DNA of 64,000 nt from Micromonospora alfalfae (GTDB lineage Bacteria; Actinomycetota; Actinomycetes; Mycobacteriales; Micromonosporaceae): positions 241,370 through 305,369 of the forward strand of contig NZ_JAKKFH010000004.1 in NCBI RefSeq assembly GCF_022230925.1. Reading direction: 5' to 3'. The notes below the pieces were generated by a model. That model ran no database searches. It was not told the DNA's origin and saw nothing but the letters and a program-made list of their open reading frames with translations. Shown here piece after piece: positions 1 to 7,928 of the stretch (position 1 is the first letter of the stretch; each line of letters begins with the position of its first letter). A program made the translations under genes and the position numbers.

Positions 1-768
1 CGACGGCCGGTCGGCCGGGTCGCCGGCCAGGCACCAGCGGTAGAGCCGGTGCACCTCGGGCGGTACACCGTCGATCGGGGGCAGCGGGTCCGGCTCGACG
101 TGCGTGTGCGCGCGGAACATGGCGGTCCGCGCCTCGGCAGGCCACGGCAACCGGCTGGTGAGCACCCGGTACAGCAGCAGGCCGAGGGCGTACACGTCGC
201 TGGCCGGCAGCACCTCGCCGGCCTGCAACCGCTCCGGCGCCAGGTACGCCGGCGTGCCCAGCAGCCGCCCCTCGAAGTCGATCTCCGGCGCGCCGGCGGC
301 TGCCGCGATGCCGAAGTCGAGCACCTTCGCGCCGGTCGGCGTGAGCATCACATTGCTCGGCTTGATGTCGCGGTGCACCAACCCCTGCTCATGCGCGGCG
401 GCGAGGGCAGAGGCCACCTCCGCGCACACCCGTAGACCCGCGCGCGGCGGCAACGGCCCGGCCACCAACCGGTGTTCGAGGGTGTGACCGCCGAGCAACT
501 CCATCACCACGAACGGAACCTGGACACCGTCCAGCGCCGATTCGCCGTAGTCGTAGACGCTTGTGACGTGGGGATGCGACAGCCGGGCCGCGGCCTTTGC
601 CTCGCCTCGGATCCGCTGTGGGGCGTTGGTGTCCGAGGTGACCAGCACCTTCACCGCCACGTCCCGTTCGAGCACCTCGTCGTACGCCCGATGCACCGCC
701 GACATGCCACCACTGCCGAGGCGCTCCAGGAGCCGATAGCGGCCCGCAAGCAACTGATCACGCTGCAC
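1..768 (-). CDS. Serine/threonine protein kinase, partial (C-terminus off window)
   Basis: The minus strand reads a Hanks-type kinase domain from a GTG at 768 and runs open off the left window edge, so about 256 residues of the N-terminal part are visible. A glycine loop (LGSGGMSA), the ATP-binding lysine in DVAVKVL, the catalytic loop HRDIKPSN, the DFG motif and the following GTPAYLAPE are all present, so the kinase should be active. It phosphorylates Ser/Thr on unknown partners at the cytoplasmic face of the membrane if, as in PknB relatives, a transmembrane segment follows the kinase domain. That segment would lie outside the window. The start is uncertain because no clear ribosome binding site is visible. 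Confidence 0.9.
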   Translation of the reverse strand, partial: MQRDQLLAGRYRLLERLGSGGMSAVHRAYDEVLERDVAVKVLVTSDTNAPQRIRGEAKAAARLSHPHVTSVYDYGESALDGVQVPFVVMELLGGHTLEHRLVAGPLPPRAGLRVCAEVASALAAAHEQGLVHRDIKPSNVMLTPTGAKVLDFGIAAAAGAPEIDFEGRLLGTPAYLAPERLQAGEVLPASDVYALGLLLYRVLTSRLPWPAEARTAMFRAHTHVEPDPLPPIDGVPPEVHRLYRWCLAGDPADRPS

Positions 769-846
769 GACGGACAGCCTGCCGTACCGGCCTGAGGATC
801 GGGTACCCGGGATCGAAATCTCGCGATGAGTGGGACCGGTGTTCGG

Positions 847-1221
847 CTACCGTCCGCCCAGATCCGGGTGGTCCCGCAGGAACGCCTCGCCCCGGCGGGC
901 GTTTCGCAGGACCGACACGCTCAGCACTGTCCAGATCAGCAGCAGCAACCCGCCGATCACCGCGAAGAACGGCGCGAACCCCAGGAATGCCTGACCGACG
1001 CTCGTCATCGCCAACCCGGCGACCAGCACTACAAACCAGCGCTGGTCGGTGAACTGTCGGGCGGTCTCCACGAGGAGGGCCGGGTCTTCGTCGGCCTCGG
1101 GAGTGCCGCGTCGAACCTGCCGCGCCAGCCGCCGACGGTGCGACCAGCTCAAGGCAAGAATCAGACGGAGTCGCCGTTGCTTCTGTCCGGCCCGGTCCGG
1201 ATTCATCGCTGTCGCGTCCAT
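847..1221 (-). CDS. Small two-helix membrane protein, paralogue of its neighbour
   Basis: The 124-residue protein has a basic N-terminal part, a stretch reading LLVETARQFTDQRWF, then two hydrophobic segments (about residues 60-80 and 82-103) and a hydrophilic tail ending RDHPDLGG. The same plan and near-identical spacing occur in the next gene (1254-1820), with LLRDTARMMINQSWY, SFGQALL and CAHPAPDG at matching places. The two genes therefore look like a tandem duplication. I do not recognise the family. Position beside the kinase gene suggests, but does not show, a shared regulatory role. Confidence 0.75.
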   Translation of the reverse strand: MDATAMNPDRAGQKQRRLRLILALSWSHRRRLARQVRRGTPEADEDPALLVETARQFTDQRWFVVLVAGLAMTSVGQAFLGFAPFFAVIGGLLLLIWTVLSVSVLRNARRGEAFLRDHPDLGGR

Positions 1222-1253
1222 AGTGGCCTCCTGAGCACCGCGTGGATCGGGAG

Positions 1254-1820
1254 CTACCCATCCGGCGCCGGATGGGCGCAGAGGAAGACCTTGGCCAGAC
1301 GGGCATCACGAAAGGAGAACGCGACGGCACCGACGCCCAGCGCCGCCAGTACGGCGAAGAGACCGGTGAACAGCGGTGTGAACTTCAGCAGCGCCTGACC
1401 AAAGCTGGTGATCACGAAACCGACCAGCATCAGCGAATACCAACTTTGGTTGATCATCATCCGCGCGGTGTCCCGGAGTAGTCCGAAGTCCGCCTCGTCC
1501 TGCGGCGCGCACCGCCTGACCTGTTGCTGCAGGCTCCGGCTGTCCGACGGGCTCAGCCGCCGCAGCGACGACTCCCGGTCGGCGCGGAACCGGCCGCTGC
1601 GCACCAGCCAGACGATCGTGGCGATCGTCAGGGCGAGCCCGGCGAGTTGCAGGACGCCGCCGAGAGTGTTCGCCCAGGCCGGCGGCTCACCGTCGAGGAT
1701 TTCGGTGTCGCGGCCAACCACGACCGCGCCGACGATGACGGCGGCCGCCAGAACCGACAGCAGTACCACGAGCACCAGCCGCCGACGACTGCGGCTCTGC
1801 GGTGAAGTCACCATCTCCAT
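1254..1820 (-). CDS. Membrane protein, four predicted helices
   Basis: The 188-residue protein has hydrophobic segments near residues 15-35, 50-72, 124-144 and 146-165. Its C-terminal half matches the 847-1221 protein, so this copy is the longer member of the pair. A longer reading frame reaches 1874, but ATG 1820 (MEMVTSPQ) gives a normal positively charged start before the first helix and is preferred. Function unknown. It is separated from its paralogue by only 32 bases and is probably co-transcribed with it. Confidence 0.7.
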   Translation of the reverse strand: MEMVTSPQSRSRRRLVLVVLLSVLAAAVIVGAVVVGRDTEILDGEPPAWANTLGGVLQLAGLALTIATIVWLVRSGRFRADRESSLRRLSPSDSRSLQQQVRRCAPQDEADFGLLRDTARMMINQSWYSLMLVGFVITSFGQALLKFTPLFTGLFAVLAALGVGAVAFSFRDARLAKVFLCAHPAPDG

Positions 1821-1938
1821 GAAGGCCCCCGCCCCTGGTTGGTCCCGGGATACCCATCGATGGTCGTACGACAAACGCGATCAGCTGTCTCGCCCCCGGG
1901 TCCCCGCGTTGTCATGGCACCCGCGGAGGCCGAGGCGC

Positions 1939-2706
1939 TCAGTCGTCGGTCGGTGGCCGCCAGGCGAAGCGGGGCTGTCGGCGTTCGGCGATCGCCGCCA
2001 CCCCCTCCCGGGCCTCACCGGTCGTCGTCACCTTCCGGTGCCACCAGGCGATCCGCGCGGCCTCGGCGCGCTCGTCGATGATCTCCTTCGCGGCGGCGAT
2101 GCTCAGCGGGGATCGCTGGGCGATCGTCGCGGTCAGTTCGTCCACCCGTCCGGCGAGCCGGTCGGCCGGCAGCAGCTCGTCGACCAGGCCGATCCGCAGG
2201 GCGCGCTCGGCGTCTATCAGCTCGGCGGTGAACAGCAGAAGCTTGGCGGCGGACGGGCCGACCAGCCGGGCCAGCCGGCGCGTCGTCGGTGCCGGATAGA
2301 CCAGCCCGAGGCGGGCCGGCGGTACGCCGAAACGGGCGTCGTCGGCAGCGATCCGCAGGTCGCAGGCGACCGCGAGTTGAGCCCCACCGCCGACGCAGGC
2401 ACCCCGGATGGCCGCGATTGTCGGCTTGGCGAACCGCGCGAGCCGTTCCTCGGCGGCCACCGCGATGCTGGCGTCACCGGCGTCCAGCAACTCGGCCAGG
2501 TCACCGAGGTCGGCACCCGCGCAGAAGGCGTCACCGGCGCCGGTCAGCACCAACGCCCGTACGTCGGGGTCGGGCTCCAGCCGGTCGAGCAGTTCGGGGA
2601 GCTGACGCCACATGGCAGCGGTCATCGCGTTGCGCCGGGCCGGGTTGCTGATGACAACTGTGGCGACCGGCCCGGTCACCTCGACCGTCAACTCCGCGTC
2701 CGACAC
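1939..2706 (-). CDS. Enoyl-CoA hydratase/isomerase family protein
   Basis: The 255-residue protein has the crotonase-fold landmarks: NPARRNAMT near the N-terminus, the CoA-binding segment DAFCAGADLGDL, and the oxyanion-hole region ACVGGGAQLAVACDLRIA with PPARLGLVYP following. Length matches the family. GTG 2706 is chosen because GGAG sits six bases upstream; longer in-frame extensions lack such a site. It should act on acyl-CoA thioesters in the cytoplasm, probably in fatty-acid or amino-acid breakdown. Usual catalytic glutamates are not obvious, so hydratase versus isomerase activity cannot be decided. Confidence 0.9.
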   Translation of the reverse strand: MSDAELTVEVTGPVATVVISNPARRNAMTAAMWRQLPELLDRLEPDPDVRALVLTGAGDAFCAGADLGDLAELLDAGDASIAVAAEERLARFAKPTIAAIRGACVGGGAQLAVACDLRIAADDARFGVPPARLGLVYPAPTTRRLARLVGPSAAKLLLFTAELIDAERALRIGLVDELLPADRLAGRVDELTATIAQRSPLSIAAAKEIIDERAEAARIAWWHRKVTTTGEAREGVAAIAERRQPRFAWRPPTDD

Positions 2707-2858
2707 GTCCGCTCCTTTCCCGCGCCACCTGGAGCGACGCCGCCGATCTGGCCGTCGACGCCGCGCGCCGGTGCGGCGACCATAGCGAAGACGACCGGTC
2801 GGACCCGGCGCAGGCGCGGACGGGGGAACCACCGGTTGGGCTCGCGCGTCCGACGGAG

Positions 2859-3410
2859 ATGAGACCCGCATCGACGACAGTCGTCACGGCCACGCTCCTG
2901 GGCGCGCTCCTGACCGGTTGCACCAGCGTCGACCGAGCCCCCACCACCACCCCTGCCGAGCCCTCGGCCACCACAGCTACCGGCCCGGCCGCCCCGGCCA
3001 CCGGCACCGCGCAGCCGACCACCGCCCCCACTGTCAGCGCCGGGGCCAGCGGTGTGGCCCCCCGAGTGGCGTTGCGAATCTCCGGCGGCTTCGCTGGGCG
3101 CGGGGACTCCATCGTCGTCGAGCCGGACGGTCAGTGGACAGTGACGGACCGGGCCGGCAGCCGCCGCCACGGCCGGCTAACCCCTGCCGATCAGGGCATC
3201 CTGGCAGGGTTGGCCGCCGACTCCAGGCTCGCCACCGAGGCACGGCGGCCGACCACAGCGACCAACTGCTCGGACGCGATGCACTACCGCCTCACCGTGG
3301 CCAGCAACGACACCGGGTACGCCGACTGCCCGGCCGACGGGACCCCGCCGCCGGCCACCCAGGCGGTGGTCAAGCTGCTCCTGCGGGCCACCGGCTCCTA
3401 CGTCAGATAG
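2859..3410 (+). CDS. Secreted lipoprotein of unknown function
   Basis: The 183-residue protein begins with a hydrophobic signal peptide ending in the lipobox LLTGC (lipidated Cys21). A Thr/Pro/Ala-rich linker to about residue 70 precedes a small globular domain with two cysteines (NCSD, ADCP) that could form a disulphide. It should be anchored outside the membrane. ATG 2859 follows a GGAG-like site. The last 13 bases overlap the convergent phosphatase gene. No family recognised. Confidence 0.8.
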   Translation: MRPASTTVVTATLLGALLTGCTSVDRAPTTTPAEPSATTATGPAAPATGTAQPTTAPTVSAGASGVAPRVALRISGGFAGRGDSIVVEPDGQWTVTDRAGSRRHGRLTPADQGILAGLAADSRLATEARRPTTATNCSDAMHYRLTVASNDTGYADCPADGTPPPATQAVVKLLLRATGSYVR

Positions 3411-4042
3411 TCCGGGGGCAGGCCGGTGGCCCGCAGCTCCGGCGGTAGGTGGGCCACGTCGTTGACGGCGACCAGATTCGGCGGGCCGCCCGCGCTGTAC
3501 CGGATGACGGTCAGCCCCGCGTTGTGCGAGTTGAAACCCAGCCACCGCCACTCCGGAGCGTCGAGGGCGTGCCGCACCAGCCAGGCGATCAGGAAGCTGT
3601 GCGTCACGACCAACTCGCGGACCGGTTCGCCACCGGCGGGACCCTCAGCGACCGGGCCGGCGAACCGCCGCACCGCGTCCGCCGTCACCCGCGGCCCGTC
3701 GACCCGCTCGGCCGCCGAGAACTGGGTCAGAAATTCGGCGTACGCGGGCGGCAGGCCAGCCGGATCCGTGTCGTGTGGGAGGTGGTCACCGGCCAGCTCC
3801 GTCTCGTACACCGGAACGTCGGGCAGCGACTTGGCGACCAGCTCGGCGGTCTGCGCGGCCCGGCGCAGCGGCCCGTGGTGGACGGCGGCGAACCGCCGGG
3901 CCCGTAGGCGTTCGCCCAGCAGGGTGGCCTGCCGTCGGCCGCGCTCCGACAGGCCGGTGTCCGGTTCGCCGGCATCGGGCCCACTCGGCTCGGAGAGATC
4001 CTGCTCGGCGTGTCGGGTCAGGTACAGCAACCGGGTCACCAT
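3398..4042 (-). CDS. Histidine phosphatase (phosphoglycerate mutase-like) family protein
   Basis: The 214-residue protein starts with the phosphohistidine motif LTRHAEQ, where the usual RHG is RHA. It continues with GLSERGRRQA, the second-arginine segment HHGPLRRAAQTAE, and the second catalytic histidine in VVTHSFLIAWL. This order is diagnostic of the branch-1 histidine phosphatase fold. The substrate cannot be read from sequence. The ATG at 4042 (MVTRLL) is preferred over 4051, as it places the first beta strand at the N-terminus. It converges on the lipoprotein gene with a 13-base overlap. Confidence 0.88.
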   Translation of the reverse strand: MVTRLLYLTRHAEQDLSEPSGPDAGEPDTGLSERGRRQATLLGERLRARRFAAVHHGPLRRAAQTAELVAKSLPDVPVYETELAGDHLPHDTDPAGLPPAYAEFLTQFSAAERVDGPRVTADAVRRFAGPVAEGPAGGEPVRELVVTHSFLIAWLVRHALDAPEWRWLGFNSHNAGLTVIRYSAGGPPNLVAVNDVAHLPPELRATGLPPDYLT

Positions 4043-4175
4043 GATCCCCACCTCAACACACCGGGAGGTACGAGTTCGACCCGCACCTCCCGGCCTGCGG
4101 CAGTCGGCTCAGTCGACCCGGCCGGACACCGCCCGTACCACGGGAAACGCCAAGGCCTGGCTCATCGCCCGCCCC

Positions 4176-4601
4176 CTACGCCCGGGGGAACATCTGGCCG
4201 ATGCGGATCCGGTTGCCGAACGGGTCCCGGATGCCGAAGTCGATCCCGTACGGGCGCTCGGTCGGCTCGTCGGTGATCTCGACGCCCTTGGCCACAAGAT
4301 CCTCATGCGTCTTGCGGGCGTCGTCAGTGGTCATGAAGAGGTACCCGCCGAGGGCACCCTTGGTGAGCAGCTCCCGGACCTGCTCGGCGGTGGCCGGGTC
4401 CAGCGCGGGCGGGCCCGGCTTCTCCAACAGGATCTCGCGCTCCGGGTCGCCGGGCAGGTTCACAGTGAGCCACCGCATGAAGCCGAGGTCCTGGTCGGTG
4501 TTGACCTCCATGCCGAGCTTGTTGACGTAGAAGTCAAGCGCGGCGTCCTGGTCGAGGACGTAGATCTGGGAGCGGCTGATCGCGTTCATCGTCATGCCCA
4601 T
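4176..4601 (-). CDS. VOC (glyoxalase/bleomycin-resistance fold) protein
   Basis: The 141-residue protein has the paired beta-alpha-beta-beta-beta layout of VOC proteins: AISRSQIYVLDQDAALDFYV, LGMEVNTD, then FMTTDDARKTHEDLVAKGVE and DPFGNRIRIGQ. It may be a small dioxygenase, an isomerase or a ligand-binding protein. Three in-frame ATGs (4589, 4595, 4601) are possible. Its start lies 30 bases after the stop of the AraC gene, so the two are probably one leftward operon with the regulator first. Confidence 0.88.
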   Translation of the reverse strand: MGMTMNAISRSQIYVLDQDAALDFYVNKLGMEVNTDQDLGFMRWLTVNLPGDPEREILLEKPGPPALDPATAEQVRELLTKGALGGYLFMTTDDARKTHEDLVAKGVEITDEPTERPYGIDFGIRDPFGNRIRIGQMFPRA

Positions 4602-4630
4602 GACGCTAGAGGTAGACCGTGACCTGCGGC

Positions 4631-5032
4631 TTATCCAAAACTGCTGGGTCGGGTCCAGGCTTTGGTGAAGCACGACGGCACGTTGGCCGGCGCGACGCGC
4701 TGACGCCGGAAATCCGAGGGCGACTCCCCGACGATCTGCCGGAACGTCCGACTGAACGTGCCCAGACTGCCGAAGCCGACGGCGTAGCAAATGTCCGTCA
4801 CGTCCCGGTCGGTCTCCACCAGCAACGACATCGCCCGCTCCACCCGGCGGCGTTGCAGGTAGCGGTGCGGGGTCTCACCGAAGGTGGCCCGGAAGGTACG
4901 GATGAAGTGCGCCTGGGAGACGTGCGCGATCCGGGCCAACGCGGGGATGTCCAGCGGCTCGGCGTACGCCCGGTCCATCGCGTCCCGGGCGCGCAGCATC
5001 GCCCGGTTCGACTCCTCCACCGCCCGACTCAT
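4631..5032 (-). CDS. AraC-family transcriptional regulator, single-domain
   Basis: The 133-residue protein is essentially only the DNA-binding domain. One helix-turn-helix is in ALARIAHVSQAHFIRTFRATFGETPHRYLQRRRVERA and the second in VTDICYAVGFGSLGTFSRTFRQIVGESPSDFRR. The sensory domain is absent, which is common for small AraC proteins. ATG 5032 (MSRAVEESN) follows a purine-rich CAGGGGCAG. Being 30 bases upstream of the VOC gene, it probably controls that gene. Confidence 0.9.
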   Translation of the reverse strand: MSRAVEESNRAMLRARDAMDRAYAEPLDIPALARIAHVSQAHFIRTFRATFGETPHRYLQRRRVERAMSLLVETDRDVTDICYAVGFGSLGTFSRTFRQIVGESPSDFRRQRVAPANVPSCFTKAWTRPSSFG

Positions 5033-5147
5033 CTGCCCCTGTCCCGCTCCGCGCTGCTCCGGCCCCCAGGCTAGCGCCGGGCGCCCCGTCGTCCGGTCGG
5101 GTAGCGGCTCCGCGTCCGTTCCTCGCCGGACCACCGGCGGCGTCGAC

Positions 5148-5559
5148 TTACTGGTTGGCCTCGCGCTCCGGACAGTCGGCGTACTGCCAGGTCGCGGTGA
5201 GGTCCTGACTCGTCACGATCATCCTGCCGGCGAGACAGGCGATCTCGTGCCGGCACCCCTGTTCGTGCGGCAGCACCTCGTCCAACATCACGTCCTGGAG
5301 TTGGGCCACGTCCAGCTCACGGTCAGCGGGCTCAATCGTCAGACTCCGTACGCCCCGGTAGCGAATGGTCAGGTCTTCCTCGTGCGGGCTTCAGGCTCTT
5401 GACGCAGCGCTGGCCAGTGAAGTCTTAGTGGTCGGGGTCCGTAGCGAACCTGCGAGCTCCATCGGGCAACGAGTCAGCAAGCGATGACAACTGCTCGACG
5501 TATGCCCAGGCATCCAGAAGGATGCCGTCCTTGGTTCGTTCAAGGCTGACGTATCTCAT
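5148..5559 (-). pseudogene. Decayed small gene with in-frame stop and frameshift
   Basis: A good start (ATG 5559 behind GGAGGGG) reads MRYVSLERTKDGILLDAWAY and continues for 42 residues to DPDH, then meets TAA. Translation past this stop reads DFTGQRCVKSLK before the coding sense moves to another frame. That frame reads HEEDLTIRYRGVRSLTIE through to TWQYADCPEREANQ and the stop at 5148. The two halves look like one protein of about 135 residues broken by one nonsense change and one frameshift. The second half has no usable start of its own. A sequencing error could mimic the frameshift. Function unknown. Confidence 0.6.
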
Positions 5560-5749
5560 TGCCGCCCCTCCGCCAATGCTCGACCAGCGCCCTCAGCCGG
5601 TCCGTACCTGGACGACCAGGGTCTGGAGCACCGGTGGCGATTGTCCTTGATCCCGGCCGATCCCAGGTGCCCACACCCGAGGCGAACGACGCGCCGCGCT
5701 GGCTCACCGCTGTGGGACACAGTGACATTTGCCCGGTACGGCTGAGCTG
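5560..5749. other. Intergenic spacer before the lipoprotein gene
   Basis: I see no convincing gene here. A 62-residue minus-strand frame (5540-5728) overlaps the start of the decayed gene in another frame and has no recognisable features. I treat it as noise. Confidence 0.4.
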
Positions 5750-6529
5750 TTACTTGCCGTAGTAGAAGTCGGCGGCCTCACCAGCGCGTGCCGGCGCGTT
5801 GATCTTCAAGGACTTCCCGTGATCCTTCATGGTGGTGGTCAGCGTCAGTTTCGGGCCATCGCTGGGGCTCAGCTCCACCTTGATCGAGGTGACCCAACCC
5901 TGGTCGTCGGTGGTGATCGTGAACGGCGACAGGCGTACGCCGATCGAGACGATGCTCGGTGCGCCCACGGGGAGGAACGACGTGGTGTCCTTGCCGGTGG
6001 GGTCGAAACGGCCGGTGTAGGTGTGCGGGTCGACGCGGTCCACCGAGACGATCGACGCTGTGAACGCCTTCAGGCCGGTCGGGTCGGCCCAGTCGAAGCG
6101 GAGGAAGAAATCGTCGGGCTTCACTCGCTTCAGATCGACGTGCACCCAGTCCTTCTCGTCGGACGGCCGCGAGTAACTGTCGTTGCCGATCACGATCCGG
6201 CTCCCCGCCGACGGGTACTTCCCGCCGGTGACCGAGATCGTGGTCTGGAAACGGCGCTTCTTCGGATCGAAGGCACCCGTGCCGTTGACCTTCTGCCCCT
6301 CGGGCAGGTTGCCGCGCACCGCGTACCGGTGGGCAGCCCCCTGCGACCGCTGCAATGCCGCGACCAGCTCAACGCGGACGTCGGGCGTCGGGGACGGCAC
6401 GGCAGTGGCAGTCGCGGTGGCCTGAACCAGTTTGTCGGTGCGGGTGGGCTCAGTCGTCGGAGTGCAGCCGGCAGCAAAGAACAGACTGCCGGTCAGACCC
6501 AGCACGAGCAGAGTGGTGCCGTGTTTCAT
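5750..6529 (-). CDS. Lipoprotein, LprG/LppX-like length and layout
   Basis: The 259-residue protein has a signal peptide ending in FFAAGC (lipidated Cys22), a Thr/Pro-rich linker to about residue 50, and then a long beta-rich domain with many alternating polar and hydrophobic strands. The size and plan resemble actinobacterial lipoproteins that carry lipids in the cell envelope, but no diagnostic motif is visible and this is only an analogy. ATG 6529 is the last chromosomal start before the left attachment site. The gene is therefore the host neighbour of the integrated element. Confidence 0.75.
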   Translation of the reverse strand: MKHGTTLLVLGLTGSLFFAAGCTPTTEPTRTDKLVQATATATAVPSPTPDVRVELVAALQRSQGAAHRYAVRGNLPEGQKVNGTGAFDPKKRRFQTTISVTGGKYPSAGSRIVIGNDSYSRPSDEKDWVHVDLKRVKPDDFFLRFDWADPTGLKAFTASIVSVDRVDPHTYTGRFDPTGKDTTSFLPVGAPSIVSIGVRLSPFTITTDDQGWVTSIKVELSPSDGPKLTLTTTMKDHGKSLKINAPARAGEAADFYYGK

Positions 6530-6662
6530 TGTGATTCCCCCGTGGACCGCCGCCTGATGGCGGGACGGAGGCACGATAGCGAACGTGGTCGACGTCCGGT
6601 TGCCCCTCGGGGCGGACCGGCAGACACACGGCAGTGCCGCTCGGAAAGGTCTGATGTAATTG

Positions 6663-6708
6663 GAGCCCCCGGCCGGGATCGAACCGGCGACATCTCGCTT
6701 ACAAGGCG
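6663..6708. other. attL: 46-bp attachment-site core (displaced 3' end of tRNA-Thr)
   Basis: These 46 bases are identical to 50356-50401, where they form the 3' part of an intact tRNA-Thr gene from the anticodon loop to the discriminator base. Identity ends abruptly on both sides: the base before differs (g versus t) and the two after differ (tc versus ag). Here the tRNA has no 5' half, so it is a remnant. This is the expected left boundary of an element integrated by a tyrosine integrase into a tRNA 3' end. Confidence 0.95.
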
Positions 6709-6716
6709 TCCAGCGC

Positions 6717-6731
6717 TGAGCGGCCAAGCAA
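6717..6731 (+). repeat. Left copy of a 15-bp subterminal repeat (integrase arm-site candidate)
   Basis: TGAGCGGCCAAGCAA occurs here, eight bases inside attL. It occurs again in the same orientation at 50292-50306, just inside attR, and both copies are preceded by a GCTGAG or similar stretch. Copies inside both ends suggest arm-type binding sites for the integrase or its accessory factor. Confidence 0.6.
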
Positions 6732-6800
6732 CTGAGCGTCTGAGCGCGTAGGCCGCGAGCGAGAAACGCATAGGCGAATGCTCGCTGGAACGGCTCTCCC

Positions 6801-7256
6801 TTACCCTGTGCGACGCCGCCTCGGGTCCATGGCCCGGCCGGTGCGGAACTTGAGGTATTGCACCCACTCGAACTTCTCCGCGTCGGACACCTTGGGGTCC
6901 TGGAGGATCTGGATGACCTCTTCCACCGTCGCGTCGAACATCCGCGGCGGCTCGGGATTGAGGCCCATCTCCTCACGCGTCAGGTAGCCGAGCGCTACAG
7001 CAGCCTCGCGGGGGTCGAGATCCAGCGCACGGAAGACCGCCCGGACCTGCTCAGGGTCCGGGCGTTCGACTTTGCCCGCTTCCCAGCGCAGGTATGTCGA
7101 CCTGGAGACCCCGGATTCGTCGATGACGTCTTCTTGGGTCCAGCCCTTGTTCTTGCGGCCCGCTCGTAGGAGCTGCGCGAAGTCGTGACCTCTTTGGTCA
7201 GGGGACGGCGGCATGGGGACAAGGTAGGTCGTCCGTTCGGACGTTGTCGTCGTCAT
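6801..7256 (-). CDS. XRE-family phage repressor (immunity repressor candidate)
   Basis: The 151-residue protein carries a helix-turn-helix of the XRE class (FAQLLRAGRKNKGWTQEDV, then DESGVSRSTYLRWEAGK) at about residues 25-70. An acidic helical C-terminal part may mediate oligomerisation. It is the only leftward gene at this end and is divergent from the early operon, the classical CI position. ATG 7256 (MTTTTSER) is chosen because a longer frame to 7397 would run through the operator-like repeats. No LexA-type peptidase domain is visible, so induction would not follow the self-cleavage route. Confidence 0.85.
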   Translation of the reverse strand: MTTTTSERTTYLVPMPPSPDQRGHDFAQLLRAGRKNKGWTQEDVIDESGVSRSTYLRWEAGKVERPDPEQVRAVFRALDLDPREAAVALGYLTREEMGLNPEPPRMFDATVEEVIQILQDPKVSDAEKFEWVQYLKFRTGRAMDPRRRRTG

Positions 7257-7270
7257 ACCTGGCACATGCC

Positions 7271-7434
7271 GTACGTGAGACCTCATGGGTGGCGGGCCAT
7301 TATCGCAGGCCGGTAGCGCGGCAGCGAGTGTCATGGGCGACACCTTACATCGACCAAATGTCATACAGGAGACTTCGTGTCGCCTCTTGCGTTCCACCTA
7401 TGGAACCTGCATGATGGGTGTCATGCATGAGACC
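7271..7434. promoter_or_regulatory. Divergent operator region of the immunity switch
   Basis: The space between the repressor and the first rightward gene holds repeated TGTC...GAC sites. They are GTGTC-N6-GACAC (7328-7343, perfect palindrome), TGTC-N8-GACT (7359-7374) and GTGTC-N8-GACC (7418-7434). The decamer TGAGACCTCA is shared by 7276-7285 and 7428-7437. A further palindrome, GTTCCA-N4-TGGAAC, lies at 7391-7406. Several copies of one dyad between divergent regulators fit cooperative repressor binding. The last copy overlaps the start of the rightward gene. Confidence 0.65.
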
Positions 7435-7674
7435 TCAGCACCCCCCGAAGGTGCCACCTCCGAGACCTGGCGGTTGAGGTGGGACGTGGTCGGCAAGCGC
7501 TGCGAAGAGCTGGGTGCAGTATCGCGCAACGCTCAAGCGCAGCTCATGGGCGTCCCCCGCACCACCTTCTTCCGCTGGCTCAAGGGCACTCACACCCCCA
7601 ACCTCACGGCGTCCCGCCGCGCGGCTGACCGGCTCGACCTCCCCTCCGACGAGATGTGGGAGCGGGCGGCATGA
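7411..7674 (+). CDS. Cro-like small DNA-binding protein
   Basis: The 83-87 residue protein has a helix-turn-helix reading NAQAQLMGVPRTTFFRWLKG near its centre and is the first gene of the rightward early operon, opposite the repressor. Starts at 7411, 7414 and 7423 are all ATG. None has a clear ribosome binding site, so a leaderless message is possible. It could be a Cro-type antirepressor or an excisionase-like factor; position favours Cro. Confidence 0.7.
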   Translation: MMGVMHETSAPPEGATSETWRLRWDVVGKRCEELGAVSRNAQAQLMGVPRTTFFRWLKGTHTPNLTASRRAADRLDLPSDEMWERAA

Positions 7675-7928
7675 CCGAGCATCTGCGCAAGGACCGCGCC
7701 GCCGCCGGCCGCATCGGCGGACTCACCCGCGCCTCCCGCGAGATCGACCCGAAGGCCGCCGCCCAACGCGGACAGCGCGGACTGATCGCTCGCTTCGAGA
7801 AGCAGGTGCCCGCCGAGGTAACCGACCCGGCGCAGCGCACCCGGATGGCCGAGCTTGCTCTGCGCGCCCACATGTCTCGCCTCGCAGTCGCGTCGGCCAA
7901 GAAGCGCCGCGCCCGGAGCGCCGCCTGA
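7671..7928 (+). CDS. Small basic early protein
   Basis: The 85-residue protein is rich in Arg, Lys and Ala, with TEHLRKDRAAAGRIGGLTRA at the N-terminus and KKRRARSAA at the end. It resembles small nucleic-acid-binding proteins found beside phage replication genes. It overlaps the previous stop and the next start by four bases and one base, so translation is coupled. No family assigned. Confidence 0.6.
   Translation: MTEHLRKDRAAAGRIGGLTRASREIDPKAAAQRGQRGLIARFEKQVPAEVTDPAQRTRMAELALRAHMSRLAVASAKKRRARSAA

Noticed and set aside
1408..2862. Plus-strand open frame of 484 codons
   Set aside because: It lies opposite the enoyl-CoA hydratase and membrane protein genes and shows the Arg/Ser/Pro-rich pattern of high-GC shadows.
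6663..6708. Functional tRNA gene at the left end
   Set aside because: Only the 3' part is present; D-arm and acceptor 5' strand are missing.
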